Shown here piece by piece: positions 54,896 through 62,639 of a DNA stretch of 64,000 nt. The DNA comes from Fluviibacter phosphoraccumulans_A (GTDB lineage Bacteria; Pseudomonadota; Gammaproteobacteria; Burkholderiales; Rhodocyclaceae): positions 1,488,001 through 1,552,000 of the forward strand of contig CP126743.1 in the NCBI GenBank assembly GCA_036287865.1, given 5' to 3'. Made by a program: the position numbers and the translations under genes. Numbering within the stretch: the first letter of the stretch is position 1; every line of letters starts with the position of its first letter. The notes below the pieces were generated by a model. The model saw nothing but the letters and a program-made list of their open reading frames with translations, was not told the DNA's origin and ran no database searches.

Positions 54896-56042
54896 CCGGC
54901 AACCCCAGGATTTTACGTGCCCGCATAGCCTGTTCATAAACCTTTTTGGCGTCTGAATCCACAACTGTCAGGTGACCCATTTTGCGGCCAGGGCGCGGCG
55001 ACTGTTTGCCATAGAGATGCAGGCAAAGCCCGGGGATAGCCAACAGCGCGACCCAATCCGGTTCTCGCTCCTGATCTCCATCGAACCAGAGATCCCCGAG
55101 CAGATTAACCATTACCGCCGCTGAATGCGCACGACCATCACCGAGCGGTAAACCGCACAGGGCACGTACCTGCTGCTGAAACTGATTGGTCGCGCAGGCA
55201 TCAATGGTGTAGTGACCGCTATTGTGCGGACGCGGGGCCATTTCATTCACAACCAGCTGGCCGCGTGTGACAAAGAACTCAACGCCAAGCGTACCCACAT
55301 AACCCAGACAACCCGCCAGTTTCTCCGCCACTTCACAGGCCGTGTCTGCCAGACAACTAGAGCCCCAGGCCGGCACAATGCTCACATCAAGGATACCGCG
55401 CGTGTGACGATTCTCCGCCGAAGGGAATGCCTTCACTGCACCATCCTGAGCTCGCGCCAGCACCACGGAAATTTCATAATCGAGTGGCAGCTTCGCTTCC
55501 AGAATGCAACGCACACTATCCAGTTCAACCCAGGCCTTTTCGGCAGACGCACGATCTTCAACGGCTGCCTGCCCTTTGCCATCGTAGCCCAGACGCGCGG
55601 CTTTCAGGATGCCAGGGAAAAGCTGCGATGACGCCTGACGCAAATCTTCTAGCGAGTTGATCTCTATGAATGGGCCATGCGGCAAGCCATGAACCTTGAG
55701 GAAGGTCTTTTCAGCAATACGATCCTGACACACAGACACCGCGGCAGCAGATGGGTGCACCGGCACTTGCTCAGACAGCACAGCCAGTGTTTCAGCAGGT
55801 ACGTTTTCAAACTCGGTCGTGACCGCCGCACAACCTGCTGCCAACTCGGCCAGGGCAGCGGCGTCATCATAAGCGGCACACAAATGCCGATCAGCAATTC
55901 GACCGGCCGGACTATCCTGATCCGGATCCAACACCCAGACCTGATAACCCAACTCGTGGGCAGCCATAACAAAATAGCGGCCAAGCTGGCCGCCACCGAG
56001 CATGCCCAATGCTGCAGGCGCTGGAATAAACGATTTCTTCAT
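54888..56042 (-). CDS. purK: 5-(Carboxyamino)imidazole ribonucleotide synthase
   Basis: ATP-grasp enzyme of purine synthesis, AIR plus bicarbonate plus ATP to N5-CAIR. The start LGMLGGGQLGRYFVMAAHEL is diagnostic, followed by TEFENVPAETL, LKAARLGYDGKGQAAV and NEMAPRPHNSGHYTIDAC. The length of 384 is normal. Its ATG overlaps the purE stop. Confidence 0.96.
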   Translation of the reverse strand: MKKSFIPAPAALGMLGGGQLGRYFVMAAHELGYQVWVLDPDQDSPAGRIADRHLCAAYDDAAALAELAAGCAAVTTEFENVPAETLAVLSEQVPVHPSAAAVSVCQDRIAEKTFLKVHGLPHGPFIEINSLEDLRQASSQLFPGILKAARLGYDGKGQAAVEDRASAEKAWVELDSVRCILEAKLPLDYEISVVLARAQDGAVKAFPSAENRHTRGILDVSIVPAWGSSCLADTACEVAEKLAGCLGYVGTLGVEFFVTRGQLVVNEMAPRPHNSGHYTIDACATNQFQQQVRALCGLPLGDGRAHSAAVMVNLLGDLWFDGDQEREPDWVALLAIPGLCLHLYGKQSPRPGRKMGHLTVVDSDAKKVYEQAMRARKILGLPDA

Positions 56043-56545
56043 CAGACTTCCGGCAATTTCATAGCCAGCACTTTGGCCGACTGCTGCTGGCGGAACCGCT
56101 GCAGTCGCTGGTTTAATTCGGCATCCTGATTTGCCAGCATGGCAATCGCAAATAATGCGGCATTAGCCGCACCAGCCTCACCAATCGCAAAGGTCGCCAC
56201 AGGAATGCCCTTCGGCATCTGCACGATCGAGTGCAACGAATCCACACCCGACAACGCTTTGGATTGCACAGGGACACCCAGCACGGGCACTGTCGTTTTT
56301 GCTGCCAGCATACCCGGCAGGTGCGCCGCACCGCCTGCACCGGCAATAATGGCCTGCAAACCACGCGGACCCGCCGTTTCAGCATATTCAAACAACAGAT
56401 CCGGCGTCCGGTGCGCGGAGACAACGCGTGCTTCAAACGCAACACCAAATTCTTTGAGCATCACTGCTGCAGCCTGCATTGTCGGCCAGTCCGAATCGGA
56501 CCCCATCACAATGCCAATCAAAGGCACTTTTTTATCGGCACTCAT
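56042..56545 (-). CDS. purE: N5-carboxyaminoimidazole ribonucleotide mutase
   Basis: Class I PurE, 167 residues, converting N5-CAIR to CAIR. Motifs: MGSDSDWPTMQAA, VSAHRTPDLLFEY and IAGAGGAAHLPGMLAAKT. Coupled by overlap to purK and, at its 5' end, to folD (four bases). Confidence 0.96.
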   Translation of the reverse strand: MSADKKVPLIGIVMGSDSDWPTMQAAAVMLKEFGVAFEARVVSAHRTPDLLFEYAETAGPRGLQAIIAGAGGAAHLPGMLAAKTTVPVLGVPVQSKALSGVDSLHSIVQMPKGIPVATFAIGEAGAANAALFAIAMLANQDAELNQRLQRFRQQQSAKVLAMKLPEV

Positions 56546-57414
56546 TTCACGGTTCCTTCAACAAAACGCTCTGCAGAGGTCAATGTATTCGCCAACAGCA
56601 TGGCAATCGTCATCGGACCCACACCACCCGGCACCGGCGTGATAGCGCCCGCAATCAGTTTCACTGCTTCAAAATCGACATCGCCGCAAAGACCGCCACC
56701 CGCTTCTGCTGGCAGACGGTTAATGCCCACGTCAATCACCAGAGCACCCGGCTTTACCATATCGGCAGTAACAAACTTCGGCTTACCAATCGCAGCCACA
56801 AGAATATCGGCACGACGGGTATGTGCATTCAGATTCTTGGTACGCGAGTGACATACAGTCACCGTACAACCCGCATGTAGCAACAGCATGGCCATTGGCT
56901 TGCCAACAATATTGGAACTGCCAATCACCACCGCTTCTTTACCGTTTAGGTCGACACCCGTTTCGGCCAGCAGTTTCATCACGCCATAAGGCGTACAAGG
57001 AATGAAACGCGAATCTCCCTGCATCAAGGCACCGACATTCGCCGCATGAAAGCCATCGACATCTTTTTCCGGGCGAATGGCTGCAAGCACCTCGGCTTCG
57101 TCAAATTGTGGCGGCAATGGTAACTGGACCAGGATGCCGTGCACAGCGGGATCGTTGTTCAGTTCAGCGATCTTGTCGAGCACGTGCTTTGGGTCAACAT
57201 CAGCCGCAAACGGAAAATCAAACGATACCATGCCAGCCTCATGGCAAGCCTTGATCTTGTTACGCACATAGACTTGCGATGCCGGATTTTCGCCTACCAG
57301 AATAACAGCCAGTCCTGGCCGGGTTCCCTGAAGCGCCAATTCATCGGCACGCACTTTGAATTCGGCACGCAAACGTTTGGATAACGCGGCGCCATCAAGA
57401 ATTTGAGCAGTCAT
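56542..57414 (-). CDS. folD: Methylenetetrahydrofolate dehydrogenase / cyclohydrolase
   Basis: Bifunctional one-carbon enzyme (290 residues) supplying 10-formyl-THF for purine synthesis. YVRNKIKACHEAG contains the catalytic Lys, VQLPLPPQF is the family motif, VIGSSNIVGKPMAMLLL is the nucleotide site and PVPGGVGPMTIAMLLANT lies near the end. It overlaps purE by four bases, which fits a shared purine transcript. Confidence 0.96.
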   Translation of the reverse strand: MTAQILDGAALSKRLRAEFKVRADELALQGTRPGLAVILVGENPASQVYVRNKIKACHEAGMVSFDFPFAADVDPKHVLDKIAELNNDPAVHGILVQLPLPPQFDEAEVLAAIRPEKDVDGFHAANVGALMQGDSRFIPCTPYGVMKLLAETGVDLNGKEAVVIGSSNIVGKPMAMLLLHAGCTVTVCHSRTKNLNAHTRRADILVAAIGKPKFVTADMVKPGALVIDVGINRLPAEAGGGLCGDVDFEAVKLIAGAITPVPGGVGPMTIAMLLANTLTSAERFVEGTVK

Positions 57415-57420
57415 AGGCCG

Positions 57421-57993
57421 TTATTTTACTGCAAACCGCCAATGCGCCACTGAAATTCCCTGTGCGCCCACATCGGCCGCCAAACTATCGATATCCGGGC
57501 CAGACACAATAAGTTCAGGACATCGCGCAGAAAAGTCTCGAATTCGCTTCAATGGTGAGGGACTACTCCAGGCCAGCATTAGGTGATTGTCGGGAGATTG
57601 CTCCAAATCCGGCTGCCATCCCAGATATAACGCGCCCGACTTATCTCGCGCACGTCGGCGCTCCTGATTGAGCGGAGATATCTCTATGGCGGCGGTAACG
57701 GCTATTTGCCTCGTTGATAACCACGCAGGATCAGTGACTTCTTCTTGCCGGCTTAAGACACCTCCCTCTGACGATATTTCGCTCCCGCCAAACACGACGA
57801 CCGGCACCAGATATTCGGCGGAAAGCACCATCGCCTGAGCCAGCCACTCTGCCGCAATAGCTTGCGGCGCATCATTTAGCTCCAGTGCCGGCACCCCATG
57901 ATTTCGCAAAGACTGCCGAAACACTCCGGCATCTCCGTGGATCTCTGGTCGATAAAAATGCCATTGCGGTTCCTCACAACGCAACCGGCTCAT
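57421..57993 (-). CDS. Unrecognised protein (190 aa), weak resemblance to 2-oxoacid oxidoreductase core
   Basis: I do not recognise this gene with confidence. The reading frame is intact from ATG 57993 (MSRLRCEEPQWHFYRPEIHG), with six bases between its stop and the folD start region. The stretch IAAEWLAQAMVLSAEYLVPVVVFGG looks like the segment before the linker of IorA/PorA-type thiamine-dependent 2-oxoacid oxidoreductases, where an alpha helix of Ala-Ser residues precedes a PVV strand. No thiamine or iron-sulfur motif is present, so at most it is a fragment or a divergent single domain. It is divergent from aceE. Confidence 0.5.
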   Translation of the reverse strand: MSRLRCEEPQWHFYRPEIHGDAGVFRQSLRNHGVPALELNDAPQAIAAEWLAQAMVLSAEYLVPVVVFGGSEISSEGGVLSRQEEVTDPAWLSTRQIAVTAAIEISPLNQERRRARDKSGALYLGWQPDLEQSPDNHLMLAWSSPSPLKRIRDFSARCPELIVSGPDIDSLAADVGAQGISVAHWRFAVK

Positions 57994-58104
57994 GTTCTCG
58001 GCAAAAGAAGTTTTTTATAGGCATGTTGTGATCATGCCACAAAGAACGAATGAACTGCTTGACGCATGGTCAATCGCGCCTTAGTATTTTCACATAACAA
58101 TACG

Positions 58105-58125
58105 TTGTTTTATATTGCAAAACAA
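58105..58125. promoter_or_regulatory. Inverted repeat upstream of aceE
   Basis: TTGTTTT (58105-58111), seven-base spacer, AAAACAA (58119-58125): perfect 7-bp arms about 145 bp before the aceE start, in the 276-bp divergent gap. It suits a dimeric repressor or activator site for the pyruvate dehydrogenase operon; the regulator is unknown. Confidence 0.4.
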
Positions 58126-58269
58126 TAAGAGAGTGGCCCGATTCACTGTTGTGCGGCGCGGAACTTCGCAACCTCACATACAGATATAGTCATCACGGGT
58201 TGTCCAAATCGAGTCATAAACGCTGGTCATTACGGATCCCGCAGGAATCCGTCTCAATTAGGAGGCAGC

Positions 58270-60963
58270 ATGTCGGCAGAAAACGAAATGAATTCCACTC
58301 CCGGTCAACGCATAGATTCGGACCCCCAGGAAACCCGCGAATGGCAGGATGCGCTCTCCGGCGTGATCAGCAACGAAGGCGATGACCGCGCACACTTCCT
58401 GATTGAAACCCTGATCGAGCAGGCTCGGGAAAAGGGAATCGACCTCCCGTACTCTGCAAACACGGAGTACATCAACACGATTCCGACGGCTCTCCAACCC
58501 AAATATCCGGGCAACGCTGATATGGAGATCAAGATTCACTCCTATATCCGCTGGAATGCCATGGCCATGGTTGTTCGGGCTAACAAACATACGAACGTGG
58601 GTGGTCATATCGCATCATTTGCTTCTGCTGCAACACTCTACGACGTAGGTTTTTCCCACTTCTGGCACGCACCTTCAGCTGAGCATGATGGTGACCTTAT
58701 TTTCTTCCAGGGACACTCGGTTCCCGGTGTTTATGCACGTGCCTACATGCTGGAACGATTCACCGAACAACAACTGGACCACTTCCGCCAGGAAACAACG
58801 GGTAAAGGCATCTCCTCCTACCCGCACCCATGGCTCATGCCAGACTTCTGGCAATTCCCAACCGTATCAATGGGGCTAGGTCCGATACAGGCAATTTACC
58901 AGGCTCGCTTCATGAAGTATCTGGCAAGTCGCGGGTTAATTGATGCACAAAAGGCTGAAAAACGAAAAGTCTGGGCCTTCCTGGGCGACGGTGAAACGGA
59001 TGAAGTGGAATCACTTGGCGCTATCGGCATGGCGGGTCGCGAGAAGCTCGACAACCTCATCTTTGTTATTAACTGTAATTTGCAGCGCCTGGATGGCCCG
59101 GTACGTGGCAACGGTAAGATCATTCAGGAGCTCGAATCCGAATTCCGTGGTGCCGGTTGGAATGTGATCAAACTAATCTGGGGCACCCATTGGGATAGCC
59201 TCTTCCAGCGCGACACCAAGGGCATTCTCAAACAACGCATGATGGATCTGTGCGATGGCGAGTACCAGACCTTCAAATCGAAAGATGGCGCTTATGTTCG
59301 TGAGCACTTCTTCAACACGCCGGAACTAAAAGCACTGGTTGCAGACTGGACCGATGATGAAGTCTGGCAACTCAATCGTGGTGGCCACGACATCTTCAAG
59401 ATCTTTGCTGCCTACGACCGTGCCACCAAACACAAGGGGCAACCTACACTCATACTTGCCAAAACCATCAAGGGCTTCGGCATGGGCAAAGCGGGCGAGG
59501 CAATGAACACCTCGCACCAGCAAAAGAAAATGGATACCGAGCAGATCGCCCGCTTCCGTGACCGTTTCTCACTGCCCGTTAAAGACGAACAGCTCGAGGA
59601 GCTGCCGTATCTTAAGTTTGCCGAAGACTCAGACGAATATAAGTACATGCGCGAGCGTCGCATGGCCTTGGGCGGCTTCCTGCCGCAGCGTCGCCGCAAA
59701 GCAGATGCTCTACAGATTCCCCCACTCGCTACCTTTGATGCCTTGTTAAAGGCATCTGGTGAAGGCCGTGAACTCTCCACCACCATGGCCATCGTCCGCA
59801 TCATGAACATGATGCTCAAAGACAAAGTGGTCGGCCGCAATGTAGTGCCAATTGTGCCGGATGAATCCCGCACCTTCGGTATGGAAGGCATGTTCCGCGC
59901 CGTCGGCATCTGGAACCAGCAAGGCCAGAACTATGTGCCTGAAGACCATGGCCAGCTCATGTTTTATAAGGAAACCAAAGATGGCCAGGTGCTACAGGAA
60001 GGCATCAATGAAGCCGGCGCCATGAGTGACTGGATTGCTGCTGCAACTGCCTACTCGGTGCATGGCGTTCAAACAATCCCGTTTTATATCTGCTACTCCA
60101 TGTTTGGTCTGCAACGCACGCTGGATCTGTGCTGGGCGGCTGGTGATCAACGCGCACGTGGTTTCCTGATCGGCGGCACCGCTGGCTGCACCACGCTGAA
60201 CGGCGAAGGCCTGCAGCACGAAGATGGCCATAGCCTCTTGCTCGCCAACATGATTCCGAACTGTGTTTCGTACGATCCAACCTTCCAGTACGAAGTGGCT
60301 GTGGTGGTACAGGATGGCATGCGTCGTATGCATGAAGATCAGGAAGATATCTTCTACTACCTGACCGTCATGAATGAAAACTACGAACATCCGGAAATGC
60401 CAGCGAGTGCAGCCCCAGACATCATCAAGGGCATGTATTCCTTCAAGAAGGGCGCTGCTGGCAATAGCCCACGCGTTCAACTACTAGGTTCTGGCACGAT
60501 CTTCCGTGAAGTCATCGCCGCAGCCGAGCTGCTCCGCAAAGACTGGGGAGTCGAGTCCGATCTGTGGGGTTGCCCGAGCTTTAACGAACTAGCCCGCGAT
60601 GGTGAGAATGTCGCCCGCTGGAACATGCTGCACCCAACCGATCCACAACGTATTTCTCACGTGGACTCAAAGCTGGGCAACACCGTTGGCCCGGTCGTGG
60701 CCGCCACCGACTACATCAAACTCTACGCTGAGCAGATCCGCCCGTTCATAAAGAAAACGTTTATCGCTCTCGGCACTAACGGCTTTGGCCGTTCGGACAC
60801 ACGCGAACATCTGCGTCATTTCTTTGAAGTTGATCGCCACTGGGTTACGGTAGCCGCACTCAAAGCACTGGCTGATGAAGGCACGATTGGTCGCGACAAA
60901 GTTGCTGCCGCAATCACTAAGTATCAACTCGATCCGAACAAACCAAACCCAATGACGGTTTAA
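58270..60963 (+). CDS. aceE: Pyruvate dehydrogenase E1 component
   Basis: Homodimeric thiamine-diphosphate E1 of the pyruvate dehydrogenase complex (897 residues). The ThDP motif is GDGETDEVESLGAIGMAGRE onward to NCN. The catalytic-loop histidine region MNTSHQQKK, the EDGQ-like EDHGQLMFY and the C-terminal ALGTNGFGRSDTREHLRHFF are as in the family. A perfect AGGAGG precedes the ATG by five bases. It heads the aceE-aceF-lpdA operon. Intact. Confidence 0.97.
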   Translation: MSAENEMNSTPGQRIDSDPQETREWQDALSGVISNEGDDRAHFLIETLIEQAREKGIDLPYSANTEYINTIPTALQPKYPGNADMEIKIHSYIRWNAMAMVVRANKHTNVGGHIASFASAATLYDVGFSHFWHAPSAEHDGDLIFFQGHSVPGVYARAYMLERFTEQQLDHFRQETTGKGISSYPHPWLMPDFWQFPTVSMGLGPIQAIYQARFMKYLASRGLIDAQKAEKRKVWAFLGDGETDEVESLGAIGMAGREKLDNLIFVINCNLQRLDGPVRGNGKIIQELESEFRGAGWNVIKLIWGTHWDSLFQRDTKGILKQRMMDLCDGEYQTFKSKDGAYVREHFFNTPELKALVADWTDDEVWQLNRGGHDIFKIFAAYDRATKHKGQPTLILAKTIKGFGMGKAGEAMNTSHQQKKMDTEQIARFRDRFSLPVKDEQLEELPYLKFAEDSDEYKYMRERRMALGGFLPQRRRKADALQIPPLATFDALLKASGEGRELSTTMAIVRIMNMMLKDKVVGRNVVPIVPDESRTFGMEGMFRAVGIWNQQGQNYVPEDHGQLMFYKETKDGQVLQEGINEAGAMSDWIAAATAYSVHGVQTIPFYICYSMFGLQRTLDLCWAAGDQRARGFLIGGTAGCTTLNGEGLQHEDGHSLLLANMIPNCVSYDPTFQYEVAVVVQDGMRRMHEDQEDIFYYLTVMNENYEHPEMPASAAPDIIKGMYSFKKGAAGNSPRVQLLGSGTIFREVIAAAELLRKDWGVESDLWGCPSFNELARDGENVARWNMLHPTDPQRISHVDSKLGNTVGPVVAATDYIKLYAEQIRPFIKKTFIALGTNGFGRSDTREHLRHFFEVDRHWVTVAALKALADEGTIGRDKVAAAITKYQLDPNKPNPMTV

Positions 60964-60976
60964 GCGAGACACCACC

Positions 60977-62629
60977 ATGAGCCAACTTATTGATATCAAA
61001 GTTCCGGACATTGGCGATTTCACCGATGTCCCCGTGATCGAAGTCTTTGTTAAACCCGGCGACGTCATTAAAGTTGATGACGCACTCGTCACACTAGAAT
61101 CTGACAAAGCCACGATAGATGTCCCCGCTTCGGCCGCCGGCGTTGTCAAGGAAGTACCCGTCAAACTGGGTGATCGCATTGGTGAGGGCGCCGTTGTCGT
61201 TCGTGTCGAGGCCAGCAATAGCACGGCAGCACCTCAAGCCGCTGTAGCGGCACCAAGCCCCGCACCGGCTGCAGCTGCACCAGCACCGCAAGCTGCAACG
61301 CCTGCTAGCGGCGGCATCATCGACGTCAAAGTCCCCGATATTGGTGACTTCGCGGAAGTGCCGGTCATTGAAGTATTCGTCAAACCGGGAGATGTCGTCA
61401 AAGTGGATGACGCCCTGGTCACACTGGAATCGGATAAAGCAACGATGGATGTGCCATCGTCAGCCGCTGGCACCGTCAAAGAAGTGCTCGTAAAACTGGG
61501 CGACAAGGTTGGTGAAGGCACCGTGATTGTGCGTCTGGAGGGTGGTGCCACTGCAACAGTGCCTGTACAAGAAGCCCTGAGTAGCGTCACGAGCGAAGGC
61601 AATGCGCGAAGTGCGAGCGCTGCTGTACAAACAAGTACTGCAAGCGAGCAAGACAAAGCAGTGTCGAGCGCAGTAGCTGCCTTGCCAGGCTTGTCTTTGG
61701 GCAGCGCCCTCCACGCCAGCCCGACCATCCGTGCTTACGCGCGTGAACTCGGCGTCGATCTAACCCAGATTAAAGCAACCGGGCCGAAGAACCGCATTTT
61801 GCGTGAAGACATCACCGGTTTTGTTAAAGGCGCCATGAGTACCGGCATCGTTCCTGGCAAAACTCCCGCCGCTACCGGCAGCAATGGTGGCGACCTGGAT
61901 CTGCTTCCGTGGCCTAAAGTCGATTTCGCCAAATTTGGCCCAATCGAAGTGCAGCCACTATCACGCATCAAGAAAATTTCCGGCCAGAATCTGTCTCGCA
62001 ACTGGGCCATGATCCCGGCAGTGACCTACCACGAAGATGCCGACATCACCGATCTGGAAGCCTTCCGCGTTCAATTGAACAAGGAAAACGAAAAGAGTGG
62101 CGAAACCAAGCTCACCATGCTCGCTTTCCTGGTCAAGGCCTGCGTTAAAGCGCTGCAGAAATATCCGGAATTCAACGCCTCGCTTGATGGCGACAATCTG
62201 GTGATGAAGCAGTACTTCAACATTGCCTTTGCCGCAGATACTCCAAATGGCTTAGTAGTTCCGGTGATCAAGAATGCGGATAAGAAATCGGTCTTCGACA
62301 TCGCCAAAGAGTCCGGTGATCTCGCCAAACAGGCCCGCGATGGCAAACTGAAGCCGGCTGATATGCAAGGCGCCTGCTTTACCATTTCATCACTGGGCGG
62401 TATCGGCGGCACGTATTTCGCACCGATCGTTAATGCGCCGGAAGTCGCTATTCTTGGCGTTAACAAGAGTGCCATGAAGCCCATATGGGATGGCAAGCAA
62501 TTCGTGCCGCGCCTGACCCTACCGCTGTCGCTCACTGCTGACCACCGTGTGATTGATGGCGCCCTGGCGACCCGATTCAATGTCTATCTGGCTCAACTGC
62601 TGGCGGACTTCCGCCGCGTAGCACTCTAA
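60977..62629 (+). CDS. aceF: Dihydrolipoyl acetyltransferase E2 with two lipoyl domains
   Basis: E2 core of the pyruvate dehydrogenase complex, 550 residues. Lipoyl domain 1 (residues about 2-75, lipoyl Lys in LESDKATIDVP), an Ala/Pro linker, lipoyl domain 2 (about 113-188, LESDKATMDVP), a second linker, the peripheral subunit-binding domain (HASPTIRAYARELGVDLTQI) and the catalytic domain ending with the active-site motif DHRVIDGALATRF. It follows aceE after 13 bp. Intact. Confidence 0.97.
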   Translation: MSQLIDIKVPDIGDFTDVPVIEVFVKPGDVIKVDDALVTLESDKATIDVPASAAGVVKEVPVKLGDRIGEGAVVVRVEASNSTAAPQAAVAAPSPAPAAAAPAPQAATPASGGIIDVKVPDIGDFAEVPVIEVFVKPGDVVKVDDALVTLESDKATMDVPSSAAGTVKEVLVKLGDKVGEGTVIVRLEGGATATVPVQEALSSVTSEGNARSASAAVQTSTASEQDKAVSSAVAALPGLSLGSALHASPTIRAYARELGVDLTQIKATGPKNRILREDITGFVKGAMSTGIVPGKTPAATGSNGGDLDLLPWPKVDFAKFGPIEVQPLSRIKKISGQNLSRNWAMIPAVTYHEDADITDLEAFRVQLNKENEKSGETKLTMLAFLVKACVKALQKYPEFNASLDGDNLVMKQYFNIAFAADTPNGLVVPVIKNADKKSVFDIAKESGDLAKQARDGKLKPADMQGACFTISSLGGIGGTYFAPIVNAPEVAILGVNKSAMKPIWDGKQFVPRLTLPLSLTADHRVIDGALATRFNVYLAQLLADFRRVAL

Positions 62630-62639
62630 GGAGCACCGC

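Noticed and set aside
59992..60480. Long minus-strand frame opposite aceE
   Set aside because: Composition and position follow the aceE codons; no family resemblance and no start signals.
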